Below, piece after piece: positions 1 through 10,155 of a stretch of DNA of 38,678 nt; the first letter of the stretch is position 1; each line of letters starts with the position of its first letter. The notes below the pieces were generated by a model. The model was not told where the DNA came from and did no database searches. It worked only from the letters and a program-made list of their open reading frames with translations. Position numbers and translations under genes: made by a program. Origin of the DNA: Clostridia bacterium (GTDB lineage: Bacteria > Bacillota > Peptococcia > DRI-13 > DTU073); NCBI GenBank assembly GCA_028684195.1, contig JAQUGH010000006.1, forward strand, positions 1 through 38,678. The letters run 5' to 3'.

Positions 1-1494
1 TGAGTTACCATCTAATATGCTTTGTTGACCCAATTGCTTTTCTTTTAATTCAGCAACTATTTTTTCACCTGCACGGCGTATACGTTCTTTTCCTATTTCG
101 CAGATGTTTTTATACCCTGCCTTGTAGGCTTCACTTGTTTCATCTGTTAATTCACGCAATTGCACCATAATGAATTTGCGATTGCCACCATCTTCTGCAT
201 TAAGTTGCATGGTTGCATGGGCTGTTGTGGCAGAGCCGGAGAAGAAGTCGAGGACTATATCCTCACTAACTAAACTCTCCTTGAACATATCTTTAACATG
301 AAATAATAATTTCTTTATCAACAATGTTGGTTTAACAGTTTCAAAGTCATGAGACTTTGTTCCTAAAGTATTGGATAGTTCTGACTTTCCAGTCTCAGCA
401 GTACCATAAGTATCTTTATCAAAAAAGTGAGACCAAAAAGGATAATATGTTTTTACGTCTTCATCAGAAGGACGTATTTTAAAATATGGCTTATTGTCTA
501 TTAAAACTAAGTCATCTCTTTCTATAAATTCATTAACAGCATCTGACCCAACTTTCCATTGTTTGTCTTTCCCGGGTATTACTCCTAATACAGGGAATAT
601 CATTGTGGTTCTACCTCTCATGCCTAATGAAGACATTTCTTCTACAACTTTATATCTGAATACACCTTTTTCATCTTTTTTATTGTATTCCTTTGTTCCT
701 AATGTTTCTAAATTAAATCTGATTTTACTTACACTTTTCTTATAAATAAAAATATATTCCGTCTTTGATTGAAACATATCCCTTGCATCAATAGTATTTT
801 GTGCTTTTGTTCTCTTTTCCCAAGTTATTGTACCAACAAAATTCCCTTCCCCAAAAACCTCATTACAAATCTTCTTCAAATTATCCACTTCATTGTCATC
901 TATGCTAATAAAAATAACCCCATCATCGGTCAGCAAGTTCCTTGCTAACCTCAATCTAGGATACATCATATTAAGCCAATCAGTGTGGTATCTTCCACTT
1001 GCTTCGCTATTTGTGCTTATCTTCTTTCCTTCATCATCAAGTTGCCCTGTTATTTCTAGGTAATTTTGCAAATTATCTCTATAGTTATCTTTATAAACAA
1101 AATCTTTCCCTGTGTTATAAGGTGGATCGATATATATCATCTTAATGCTACTGTTATAGGTCTTCTGCAGTAACTTTAGTACCTCAAGGTTATCCCCTTC
1201 AATGTATAAATTCCCTGTTGTGTCCCAGTTTTTGCTATCATCTTTCCCATCTTCATACTTTTTTGAAGGTCTTAATGTTCCTGTACTTGCTGTTTGTGCA
1301 AGTCTAATCGCTTTTGATTTGCCATTCCATTCAAAACGATACCGCTCTTCTTTATCCTCTATATATTCCCCCAATACCTCTTGCAATCTTTCAAAATCAA
1401 TCTTATCTTCACAAAATACTTCAGGAAATATTTCTTTAATTTTGTCTATGTTCTCTGCCAAAATATCTTTACTTTGTCCATCTAATTTTTGCAC
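1..1494 (-). CDS. Site-specific DNA-methyltransferase, type III Mod-like (beta-class order), C-terminus truncated by window edge
   Basis: My own reverse-strand translation from GTG at 1494 (not in ORF track because it runs off the edge): MQKLDGQSKDILAENIDKIKEIFPEVF...GNLYIEGDNLEVLKLLQKTYNSSIKMIYIDPPYNTGKDFVYKD (DPPY motif), later DIVLDFFSGSATTAHATMQLNAEDGGNRKFIMVQL (SAM-binding motif). GGGAGG-like RBS upstream. Confidence 0.9.
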   Translation of the reverse strand, partial: MQKLDGQSKDILAENIDKIKEIFPEVFCEDKIDFERLQEVLGEYIEDKEERYRFEWNGKSKAIRLAQTASTGTLRPSKKYEDGKDDSKNWDTTGNLYIEGDNLEVLKLLQKTYNSSIKMIYIDPPYNTGKDFVYKDNYRDNLQNYLEITGQLDDEGKKISTNSEASGRYHTDWLNMMYPRLRLARNLLTDDGVIFISIDDNEVDNLKKICNEVFGEGNFVGTITWEKRTKAQNTIDARDMFQSKTEYIFIYKKSVSKIRFNLETLGTKEYNKKDEKGVFRYKVVEEMSSLGMRGRTTMIFPVLGVIPGKDKQWKVGSDAVNEFIERDDLVLIDNKPYFKIRPSDEDVKTYYPFWSHFFDKDTYGTAETGKSELSNTLGTKSHDFETVKPTLLIKKLLFHVKDMFKESLVSEDIVLDFFSGSATTAHATMQLNAEDGGNRKFIMVQLRELTDETSEAYKAGYKNICEIGKERIRRAGEKIVAELKEKQLGQQSILDGNS

Positions 1495-1508
1495 TTATAT
1501 TGCCTCCC

Positions 1509-1973
1509 TTATTTTTTTATCTCCTTTTCCGCTCCCTCAATACTATCTAAAAAATGCCTCTCCACTTGTGATAACTCATTTTTCGTCTTATCTTTATATT
1601 TCCTATATTCAAGCTCAACTTTTTCCTTCGCTTCATCGTGACTTATTCCCTCTGCATGGGTTAGAATATCGCTATCTTACAGAAATAATAACATCAAGGT
1701 TATAATGATTTACATTATATACAATTTTCCATCCAAAGCAGTTATCCGGAAATTCCGGACAACTGCTTTTTCCTGCAATTCTCCTTCTTTAAATATATTA
1801 ATTATGTGTTCACTAATTGTTTACTTTCCCTTTTGAAACAATTCACACATCTGAGCCTAAGTAAGCCAAACTGTATCTTCATCCATGGCTACCTCTATTT
1901 TCGTCTGCCCGTCCTCTGTTTGATACATAATTATTTCTGAATTTTGTTTATCAATCCTATCTTCCCTCTTCAT
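1509..1973 (-). pseudogene. RhuM-family protein remnant with nonsense codons and an internal deletion/frameshift
   Basis: Reverse-strand reading: MKREDRIDKQNSEIIMYQTEDGQTKIEVAMDEDTVWLT*AQMCELFQKGK*TISEHIINIFKEGELQEKAVVRNFRITALDGKIVYNVNHYNLDVIISVR* then, in another frame, SDILTHAEGISHDEAKEKVELEYRKYKDKTKNELSQVERHFLDSIEGAEKEIKK*. N- and C-terminal RhuM-like signatures are present and the middle is missing. Confidence 0.75.
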
Positions 1974-1993
1974 AGGTCAAAAACCTCCTATCT

Positions 1994-2752
1994 CTACTTC
2001 AATTCCCCTATTAATCCCCTTCTCTTTTCTTCTAGCTTCTTGATTTCAATATTCATCTTCATCTTATTATTAAAATGTTCTTCCTTCTTTATTTTACTCT
2101 TTAAATCATTAATCTCAAAATCTAGCTTCTCAATTTTATCCTGAAGCTCTTTCACCTTATCGGCATCTTTATCTTTAATTGATAAATAGTTATCTTCATA
2201 GATCGACGCATTGAACAGATTAATATTATCTACTACCCCACAATAAAATCTATAGAAATTGCTAAAAGACAACCCTTTCACATCTAGGTTATCTATAAAT
2301 TGTTTTTGCCGATCAGTTTTATTTGCTAAATCTATCCATTCCGTGTAAATGTACTCTTCCACAGTGTTTTTTGCTTCATCAGTCAGGTTAATCCTTTTAT
2401 GTGCAACATTAATAAGGGACTTGTCTCCATACGAAAATATGATAATAAGGGGATAAGGAATTATTATTTGAATAATCTCGGCGATACGCTTGAATTTCTG
2501 ATCGCTTACTAACATCACTTCCATTACTGCGATCTCTTCATATTCCCTGATTTCATCTTTGTAAGATTGAATATTAATATTATCTTCTTTTAGGGAATAT
2601 TGCCAAATGATTTTCACAATATTATCTTTAAATACTTCTTTATCTCTCGTATTCATGGTAGCATTTTCATAAAAAAGTTTTTTAAAAACAGTATTACCGA
2701 CATAGCAATTATCATCAATATTCAACTTTCTTAATATCTCATTCATATCCAA
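1994..2752 (-). CDS. DUF4391-like protein
   Basis: ORF of 252 aa directly downstream of the helicase (8-bp gap); sequence resembles DUF4391 proteins found next to helicase/Mod genes; C-terminal coiled coil. Confidence 0.65.
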   Translation of the reverse strand: MDMNEILRKLNIDDNCYVGNTVFKKLFYENATMNTRDKEVFKDNIVKIIWQYSLKEDNINIQSYKDEIREYEEIAVMEVMLVSDQKFKRIAEIIQIIIPYPLIIIFSYGDKSLINVAHKRINLTDEAKNTVEEYIYTEWIDLANKTDRQKQFIDNLDVKGLSFSNFYRFYCGVVDNINLFNASIYEDNYLSIKDKDADKVKELQDKIEKLDFEINDLKSKIKKEEHFNNKMKMNIEIKKLEEKRRGLIGELK

Positions 2753-2760
2753 ATATCCTC

Positions 2761-5700
2761 CTACTTAATTATCAAAAATGATATAAGTTCAAAGTCTTCT
2801 CTTCCTGAAAATAAATTCTTTTGTATGGTTGTCCCACCTTTAGAGAATAAACTAGCAACACCTTTTTCTTCTGCTTTTCCAATAATGTTATTGATAGCAT
2901 CCTCCAACTGCTTAGAATAATAGCTCATGTCCCTTCCATTATCGGTTTCGCTGTTAAATATAGCTACTACATCCTTTAATACTTCGTCTTTTCCTGCGCT
3001 TAACTTTTTGTAGAAGTCCAAGATCTTCTTAGTATGAAGATAATTATATTTCACTGTTCCATCATCATAAACATAAACCATATAATGTGGATATAAGGAA
3101 TTATTTTCCTCAGGTCTTGCAAACTCATTTACTTGCTTTAACGCAAAGATAACTCCGGGTCTTATCTGTTCTTTTAGCTTTTCATCATCCACGGTAGAAA
3201 CCGCATACATTCCCATAGGAGCTTTTTCAAGTTTTGTTCTATTTTCCTTCATATATTCCATTAAATCCATTTTGAAATCATTCAAGGTCATATCTGTTAT
3301 AGAAATACCCCCTGCTATTTCTTCTAAATCAACCACTTCTTCTTGAAGTTGCTTAAGCTGCTTTTTCCTGTACTCAAGATCATTCATACTTTTCTTTTCA
3401 TCAACACAAGTCAAATTCTCTTCTCCTGTAGCCGATATATCCATCAATACCATTTTCCCTGTAACTCTTGCTTCTAAATTAATATACTCATCAAGCTCCA
3501 TATTTGCCCAGAAATTAACTAATTGAACCGCATTATTACAAGAGCCTAATCTATCAATACGCCCAAACCTTTGAATGATCCTAACTGGATTCCAGTGTAT
3601 ATCATAATTAATGAGGTAATCGCAATCTTGAAGGTTTTGCCCTTCTGATATACAATCTGTTGCTATCAATATATCTATCTCATTTACAATATCAGAATAA
3701 GTTTTATCTCTTTCTTTTGACCTTGGTGAAAAGCTTGTAAGTATCGCATCAAAGTCTTTTCTTTTAATCTCTTTTAAGTTAGTTTGATTCCTGCCTGTTC
3801 CAGTTACTAATGCTGAATGTATATGATAATTCCCCATTGCCCAATCAGCTATGTTTTCATATAAATATTTCGCAGTATCAGCAAATGCCGTGAAAATTAG
3901 TATTTTTTTATTGCCTTCATTTATTGGATTGTTTTGTTTACTATCAATCATTTTTTTTAGTTCAGCAAGTTTTGCATCTCGGTTTTTTGTGACTTTTGCC
4001 GCTTCAATAAGTAAACTTTCAAGCTTGCCTCGATCTTCTAACAAGTCTTGTTTCCACTTTATCAAATCCATATCTTGAAGTAAAACTTTAACTTTGCTTC
4101 CAATAAGCATTTCATCAACTTCATCATCATCTAAATTTATATCCGCAATACTAAAACTAGCATTATCGTCAAATTGATTTTTAATAACCGTATTAACCGT
4201 ATTAATTTTATTAATACGATTATCTACTTCTTTAAGAAATCTTGCTATCGTTAAACTAAAAGAATTGATAGAGCTTTCCATTCTTTTTAATATGTTTACC
4301 CTCATAAGGTTTATTAGGCTTTGCTCTCTATCCACTTGCTTGAAAACCAACTTCCCATTTTTCACTTTAGTATCATATTTTTTACTGTATTCTTTTCTTT
4401 TTTCAGGCAAAACATATTTTAGCGGCGAATATGAACTCATATTTAAATTTTTTATTGTTTTGTTTACCTCTTTAAGGGGTGGAAAATTACCTTCTAAATC
4501 AATATCCGCATAAATGTTAATTGGTTTGTTTCTTTCGGGAAATTTGCCAATCTCTTTAATGTCATAATATTTTTCAATATGTTTTCTTGAACGAGCAATA
4601 GTTATCGTATCCAACAGTTTGAAATAATCCATATTCATCATTTCAATAAAAGTATCTACTAGCCTTTTATCATCTGGTAGCTCCGACCATTTATTAAATA
4701 CCATCTGGGCTTTACGAAGTGTTTGCTCAATGCTAATAATACCTTCGTTTTCAAATGCTTGATCATTACCTTCTGTTATAAAGGCGACTTGGTTTTTGAG
4801 ATCATTCATTCTGTTATTTACAGGTGTTGCAGAAAGCATTAATATTTTAGTTTTAACTCCTGCTTTTATTACATCATTTAATAGCCTTGAATACCTTGTC
4901 ACTTTGTCTTTATGTGTGCTATTGTTTCTAAAATTATGGGACTCATCTATGACAATCAAATCATAATTAGACCACTTTATGGTTTCTAATTTATTATCCC
5001 CTGACATTCCTGAATATCTGCTTAAATCAGTATGATTGAGAACATTATAGCCAAATCTATCATCAACGAAAATGTTTCTCTTGTCATTTTTAGTATATAC
5101 AATCCAGTTATCTCGAAGCTTTTTTGGTGTTAATACTAACACTCGATCATTTCTTAGCTCATAATATTTAATTATCGCTAACGCCGAAAATGTCTTGCCC
5201 AGACCAACAGAATCAGCAATAATACAACCATTATATTTTTCTAATTTATCTATCGCTCCTAATACTCCATCCTTCTGAAATTTATATAGCTTGTTCCAAA
5301 TTAAGGTATCTTTAAAACCCGTTCTACTCTTTACTACTTTTTCTTCCAAAAGATCATCTAGATAATTATTAAAAACATTGTACAAAGTTATAAAGTAGAT
5401 GAATTCCGGTGTGTTTTCCTTGTATACCTCCTGCATTTGTTGTAACAAATCTTCTTTTACATCTTGTACAAGCTCTTTATTATTCCATATATCATTGAAC
5501 CAATTAAGCATATCTTTTGTTGTAGTACTTTCATTAGTAAACATATTCATACACATTTTCGGAGAATTAGAATATCCCAAACCATCTGTTGTAAAGTCAG
5601 AGCTTCCTTGGATAGCTACATCTAACCCATCTTTGCTTTTTATATGAAATAACTTAGTCGTAGTAATATCACTTTTTTTAATAGATTTAATATTAGCTAT

Positions 5701-6033
5701 TTTTCTAAGCCACTTTGCACATTCAGCTGCAATTTTGCCTTGATTAAGTTCATTTCTCATTTTTATTTCAAATTCATTGCCGTATATCTTTTTTTCATTA
5801 ATAATTTTTTCTATGTAAAATTCTCTGCTTTCTACTTTACTATCTTCAATGAACATCGGCTCCGTCAAAAGCAAGTTCATTCCCTCTATGTTGCTTAGTT
5901 CTTTCTTTAATTCGTTATATGCGTAAATTGTAAAATATGCTGAGGCAATAGATAAATATGATCCTTTACTTATATGCTCTTTTAAAGCATCTCCCACTTT
6001 CCCAAGCTTTTTATTGTCAAGAATTTTATCCAT
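2761..6033 (-). CDS. SNF2/DEAD-type helicase with N-terminal phospholipase D-like domain
   Basis: N-terminus with PLD-like HIKSKDGLDVAIQGSSDFTTDGL; helicase motifs ADSVGLGKTFSALA (I), VIDESHNFRN (II), LSATPVNNR (III), ATDCISEGQNLQ and IIQRFGRIDRLGS (V/VI). Confidence 0.9.
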   Translation of the reverse strand: MDKILDNKKLGKVGDALKEHISKGSYLSIASAYFTIYAYNELKKELSNIEGMNLLLTEPMFIEDSKVESREFYIEKIINEKKIYGNEFEIKMRNELNQGKIAAECAKWLRKIANIKSIKKSDITTTKLFHIKSKDGLDVAIQGSSDFTTDGLGYSNSPKMCMNMFTNESTTTKDMLNWFNDIWNNKELVQDVKEDLLQQMQEVYKENTPEFIYFITLYNVFNNYLDDLLEEKVVKSRTGFKDTLIWNKLYKFQKDGVLGAIDKLEKYNGCIIADSVGLGKTFSALAIIKYYELRNDRVLVLTPKKLRDNWIVYTKNDKRNIFVDDRFGYNVLNHTDLSRYSGMSGDNKLETIKWSNYDLIVIDESHNFRNNSTHKDKVTRYSRLLNDVIKAGVKTKILMLSATPVNNRMNDLKNQVAFITEGNDQAFENEGIISIEQTLRKAQMVFNKWSELPDDKRLVDTFIEMMNMDYFKLLDTITIARSRKHIEKYYDIKEIGKFPERNKPINIYADIDLEGNFPPLKEVNKTIKNLNMSSYSPLKYVLPEKRKEYSKKYDTKVKNGKLVFKQVDREQSLINLMRVNILKRMESSINSFSLTIARFLKEVDNRINKINTVNTVIKNQFDDNASFSIADINLDDDEVDEMLIGSKVKVLLQDMDLIKWKQDLLEDRGKLESLLIEAAKVTKNRDAKLAELKKMIDSKQNNPINEGNKKILIFTAFADTAKYLYENIADWAMGNYHIHSALVTGTGRNQTNLKEIKRKDFDAILTSFSPRSKERDKTYSDIVNEIDILIATDCISEGQNLQDCDYLINYDIHWNPVRIIQRFGRIDRLGSCNNAVQLVNFWANMELDEYINLEARVTGKMVLMDISATGEENLTCVDEKKSMNDLEYRKKQLKQLQEEVVDLEEIAGGISITDMTLNDFKMDLMEYMKENRTKLEKAPMGMYAVSTVDDEKLKEQIRPGVIFALKQVNEFARPEENNSLYPHYMVYVYDDGTVKYNYLHTKKILDFYKKLSAGKDEVLKDVVAIFNSETDNGRDMSYYSKQLEDAINNIIGKAEEKGVASLFSKGGTTIQKNLFSGREDFELISFLIIK

Positions 6034-6283
6034 TATATTCTCTCCCTATCTTTGAAAGGACATTTGGAGACATTCGGGGACGGTTCTCTTTTGTCCTTTA
6101 TTCTGTCTTTTGAGATACTATCACTTACATAATAGACCAATTATATTTACATTTCAACTCACTCTTGTGAATATTGACATATAAATTAAAGCCGCAGCGG
6201 ATATGCTGTGACTTCAATATCTTTCTATTATACTTAATAATATTACAAACTAATTAGCAATGTTAAATATATTCTTTATACAA

Positions 6284-6958
6284 TTAAAAAATGAGATGCA
6301 AATTACAATATCTATTTAAAGAATTGTTGCCCTTTTTTATAAATTCCCAAGTCTTTATGTAATCACCCTCTACTGCAAAAGATTTATCCCGAATAAATTC
6401 AATAAATTCATACTCCCTTTTATAATATAATTCTTCAAATTCCTCTGCAACTTCCTTTTTCCTTTCATCACCCATATTACACTCATTATGCAATACATGT
6501 TCCAAATTACATGAAAAATAATACACACTATAATCAATTTTTGCAATATTACCACACGTAGATAATTTATTTAATATCTTGCTTTTCTGATCATTACGTT
6601 TAATAACATCTTCAACCTTCTTTGCTTGTATACAATCACGAGTATAAATAAAACTATCAACTTGACTTTCTTTGATAAACTTTTTATTAACATACGCTCC
6701 ATCTGTATCTACTAAGTGAATCACTTTAAGAATATCCCTTTTTTTATATATCTTATCTTTTCCCATGAACCTCTTTATCTGATCATATACTTTTTCTATC
6801 GCATTTGCTGTAGATGTACCCTTACTAGATGTTATATCACAACCAACTATATGAAACTTTATATTTTCACTCGTTATCAATTTTGACAATATTAAAGCAA
6901 GAGAAATTTTGTCTGTTATTCCTTCGACTATAAATAAGACAATTTTTTTAGTTTTCAA
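6284..6958 (-). CDS. TOPRIM-like protein paired with an AAA ATPase (AbiL/PARIS-like second gene)
   Basis: N-terminal VLFIVEGITDKISL (conserved E) and HLVDTDGAYV (DxD-type) resemble TOPRIM/OLD-type folds; 11-nt overlap with the upstream ATPase gene. Confidence 0.55.
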   Translation of the reverse strand: MKTKKIVLFIVEGITDKISLALILSKLITSENIKFHIVGCDITSSKGTSTANAIEKVYDQIKRFMGKDKIYKKRDILKVIHLVDTDGAYVNKKFIKESQVDSFIYTRDCIQAKKVEDVIKRNDQKSKILNKLSTCGNIAKIDYSVYYFSCNLEHVLHNECNMGDERKKEVAEEFEELYYKREYEFIEFIRDKSFAVEGDYIKTWEFIKKGNNSLNRYCNLHLIF

Positions 6959-8372
6959 TTATAGTCCTCCCTGCTAATCGAAAAGCACGACTAATTTCAT
7001 AGCTATTGGTTTCTTTATAAACCTCTTTATTCTGACCGCCCAAATTAATACTTCTATAGTAAAGACTTCTTAAATTATTATTACTTTGCACATTAGAAAA
7101 CCTTATATACCTATTCTTGGGATCAGTCGTCGTAAATATTAATGATTTCCTATCTAACTTTTCTAAAGGTCTTAAATTATGTGATGTGAATATAAGCTGA
7201 CCCTTACCTCCTTCGTCAATTATTTGTAAAATTTCTCCTAGTAAATATTCAAAAATTCCGGCATCCAGTTCATCTACTACCATACAAACAGAATTATTAT
7301 TATACATAGCAATCAAAGTACTTAGAATAGAAATTATCTTTTTAATACCGTCCGATTCATATTTTAAAGGAATCTTTACTTCTTCTCTTGCAGCTAATAA
7401 CTCCATTCTAATTCCCTCAAAACCATCCTCCATCATTTGTTGACCATAATCCTTTATTTCTATACTAAGTCCCGGAATAATTGTATCCATTACAATATTC
7501 ATTTGCTTAATAAGTCTCACAATTAACTTAAACTTTTTCCTTGAAACAATTGATGGGTTTAACAGTTCTATTGCTAAATCACCTTGAGTAATATTCTCTT
7601 CACTTTCTATTCTAAAACTGAGAGGAATTAAAAAATTCATGTTGATTAAACCAGAGTAATTATTTTTTATTACAAACAAATTTGTACTGGCATAATAATT
7701 TAAGCAATTGATAATGTTGTTATATTCGTTCCAGCTTTTACAAGCATTTATTATTTTTCTAGTTTCGTCACTAAAAATAAATGACTTTGAATTGTTTTCA
7801 GACCACTTTTTTGAAAATTTTATATCTACTTGATTATCATCTGTATTTGCAACTATCTCTTTAAAATTACCAATAGGTTTGAAAACTACATCTTTATAAT
7901 TGACGTCATAATCAATGATAACTCTTTTACTTTTCCATGAATTATTAACATATTTTTTATATGATAATTTTTCTTTAGATATTTTTACCAATACTTCTTC
8001 CTTAGAATTTTTTACTGATAAATTTTTCGCTTTACTCACTTCAAATTCATAAAACACTAAATATCTTTCCTGTTTATGTTCAATATAAAAAACAAATTTT
8101 AATTCCGTACTATTTGCTGTTTGAAAAATATAATCATAAGTACTTTCAGGCAATCTTTCACCTTGCAAAGTATGTTTTAAAATTTGCATTGCATCTACTA
8201 ATGCAGTTTTCCCTGATCCATTTTGACCATACAATCCTATGATTTCAGATTTTTTATTAAAATACTCTTTCTTAGTATAACTAGGAAACGTAATTGTTCC
8301 TCTTTTAATATTCTTGAAATTAATTAACTCTACATGTTGTAACCTTACAATAATATTGTTCAGAAAAACCAC
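6948..8372 (-). CDS. AAA family ATPase (AAA_15/AAA_21, SMC/OLD-like)
   Basis: Walker A GLYGQNGSGKTALVDAM, Walker B VCMVVDELDAGIFEYLLGEIL, H-loop FTSHNLRPLE; N-terminal beta strand LQHVELINFKNIKRGTITF typical of this class. Confidence 0.85.
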   Translation of the reverse strand: MVFLNNIIVRLQHVELINFKNIKRGTITFPSYTKKEYFNKKSEIIGLYGQNGSGKTALVDAMQILKHTLQGERLPESTYDYIFQTANSTELKFVFYIEHKQERYLVFYEFEVSKAKNLSVKNSKEEVLVKISKEKLSYKKYVNNSWKSKRVIIDYDVNYKDVVFKPIGNFKEIVANTDDNQVDIKFSKKWSENNSKSFIFSDETRKIINACKSWNEYNNIINCLNYYASTNLFVIKNNYSGLINMNFLIPLSFRIESEENITQGDLAIELLNPSIVSRKKFKLIVRLIKQMNIVMDTIIPGLSIEIKDYGQQMMEDGFEGIRMELLAAREEVKIPLKYESDGIKKIISILSTLIAMYNNNSVCMVVDELDAGIFEYLLGEILQIIDEGGKGQLIFTSHNLRPLEKLDRKSLIFTTTDPKNRYIRFSNVQSNNNLRSLYYRSINLGGQNKEVYKETNSYEISRAFRLAGRTIIEN

Positions 8373-8811
8373 CCCCTAATCATATTCTAATTATACCATT
8401 TTCTAATTTCAATGCAACATTTTTTTTAAATTCGATACATTTTGTCCTGATATTAAGAATATGTCTATGCTTATTAGTTTTATTTTTACCACTTCTATAC
8501 TTTATATACCTTAATTGATTTTATAATATCCCCCATAGTTACACAAGAGTAAAAATGCAATAGAAAAGACGCTGAAGTAGTTCTTTCCAATTATGAAATG
8601 GTCAGATACTTATTCAGCGCCAATTATCGGTTCTTCTATTATCGTCCAGGATTGGCGAAAAGGTTTGAGTGAAGCGTAGCGGAACCGGCAATCCGTTGTT
8701 ATGTAATTTCGAACGACTTGTAATTCAGAAGCTTCCGTGGAGGGAAGCTCCTTACTACATTTCCCACCGTTATTTTGTAACTTTTCTATTAAAATTGTGA
8801 TTTTCCTTATA

Positions 8812-9207
8812 CTAAATCCTCTTATATTTTGCAATGATTTTACCTATTAATGGATACTGGTATTCTACACCTTTATAAGACTTATAAGCTGCATATATTG
8901 CAGTAATAAGTAAAAAAATGTATACCACCAATGAAACGCTTGCAAATAGTTCCATACTACTACTAGGATTATAAATAAAAAGCCCAAAAAGCTTTCCAGT
9001 TCTAAATACTACTATGAAAAATGTAACAAGTAATTGAAGTCCGATTGCTTGTTCAAGCCCTTTTTTGATGAATTCTGATTTTCCATTCTCCATAAAATAT
9101 ATAGCTAATGCTAAAAATAGCCCAGGTAAATTAATTAAAATGCACAAATGTGCTATGCAAACAATAGCTTTTTCCTTGTCATGCAAATCAAGCATCCCCT
9201 CCGTCAT
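8812..9207 (-). CDS. DUF4870-like membrane protein
   Basis: 131 aa; several hydrophobic helices; HDKEKAIVCIAHLCILINLPGLFLALAIYFMENGKSEFIKKGLEQAIGLQL pattern. Confidence 0.65.
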   Translation of the reverse strand: MTEGMLDLHDKEKAIVCIAHLCILINLPGLFLALAIYFMENGKSEFIKKGLEQAIGLQLLVTFFIVVFRTGKLFGLFIYNPSSSMELFASVSLVVYIFLLITAIYAAYKSYKGVEYQYPLIGKIIAKYKRI

Positions 9208-9307
9208 TATTTAAATTACAAGTATAAACAAAAATACAAACACCCACATAGGCGACAACTAATGTATCTTTATCCAAATAGTTAACAATTGTTAACTCAG
9301 TTTTGCT

Positions 9308-9781
9308 TTATATATTTTTACTATCCTCCTTTGTCGTTTTTCCCTTTGCTTCTACATCCGCACTCATTTCTGCTTTTACTGCTGCTACTACTTTTCCTAC
9401 TGCTTTTACTACTTCTTCCTTGATTTCTACTTTTGCTCCACACTTGCCACAAAACATATTGTTTTTTTCTGTTTCATTACCACAAGTTGGACAAATAACT
9501 ACATTTTTTATTTCTCTAATTTTATCTTTGTATGAATTAATATTTTTATTAAGCGTCTCTATTTTTCTGCAAAAACTAATAATAACCTCGTCATTTTCAG
9601 TACCAATTTCAAACTTTTTAAAGCAATAATCTCCTATTTGAGCATAAAGCTTTTTTATACTCTCCTCTTCTGAATTGATGTTAAGATTAAGCTTAGTTAT
9701 TTCAACCATTTCCCCTGATTTTTTTGTAGCACTTTGTGCTACCCCTTTGATTTTTTTACCGAAATCATTAAAAAACGCCAT
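9308..9781 (-). CDS. Zinc-ribbon domain protein
   Basis: C-terminal CPTCGNETEKNNMFCGKCGAKVEI (two CxxC pairs); GGGAGC RBS upstream of ATG at 9781. Confidence 0.75.
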   Translation of the reverse strand: MAFFNDFGKKIKGVAQSATKKSGEMVEITKLNLNINSEEESIKKLYAQIGDYCFKKFEIGTENDEVIISFCRKIETLNKNINSYKDKIREIKNVVICPTCGNETEKNNMFCGKCGAKVEIKEEVVKAVGKVVAAVKAEMSADVEAKGKTTKEDSKNI

Positions 9782-10085
9782 ATTAAATGCTCCCTTCTTT
9801 ATTTATATTTAAAGATACTCTTGTATCTTGTTTATATACCACATATCCCAAATACCCAAAAAGCAATGTTGCAATAAGAGCATTATAATCTAAAAACAAT
9901 AATCATATCCAAATTTAGTAAAACTCTAAACACCGGATGTCCAATAAAATAACTTTTTAATTCCATACTTATTTTTTTGATAAGTAGTCATATTTCACCT
10001 TCCATTCCAATTATATTTTATACTAATATTATACACTTTTATAGATACTTTGCCAGTATTAAATTTATTTTATTTAACAACGCAC

Positions 10086-10128
10086 AAAAAGCAACACCTA
10101 TTCATGATCTATAGGTATTGCCTTTTTT
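10086..10128 (-). terminator. Rho-independent terminator downstream of yteA-like gene
   Basis: GGCAATACCTAT-loop-ATAGGTGTTGC hairpin followed by T-run on the minus strand. Confidence 0.6.
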
Positions 10129-10155
10129 TATATTGCCTTCATAAAGATCTATATA

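Noticed and set aside
1202-1705. Plus-strand 167-aa ORF
   Set aside because: Antisense to the methyltransferase start and the rhuM-like remnant; low-complexity Ser/Leu-rich translation typical of AT-rich antisense frames.
8610-8834. 74-aa minus-strand ORF
   Set aside because: Overlaps structured repeat-like sequence and the next gene's end; no clear RBS or recognisable domain. Treated as noncoding.
9303-9629. Plus-strand 108-aa ORF
   Set aside because: Antisense to the zinc-ribbon protein, which has real motifs.
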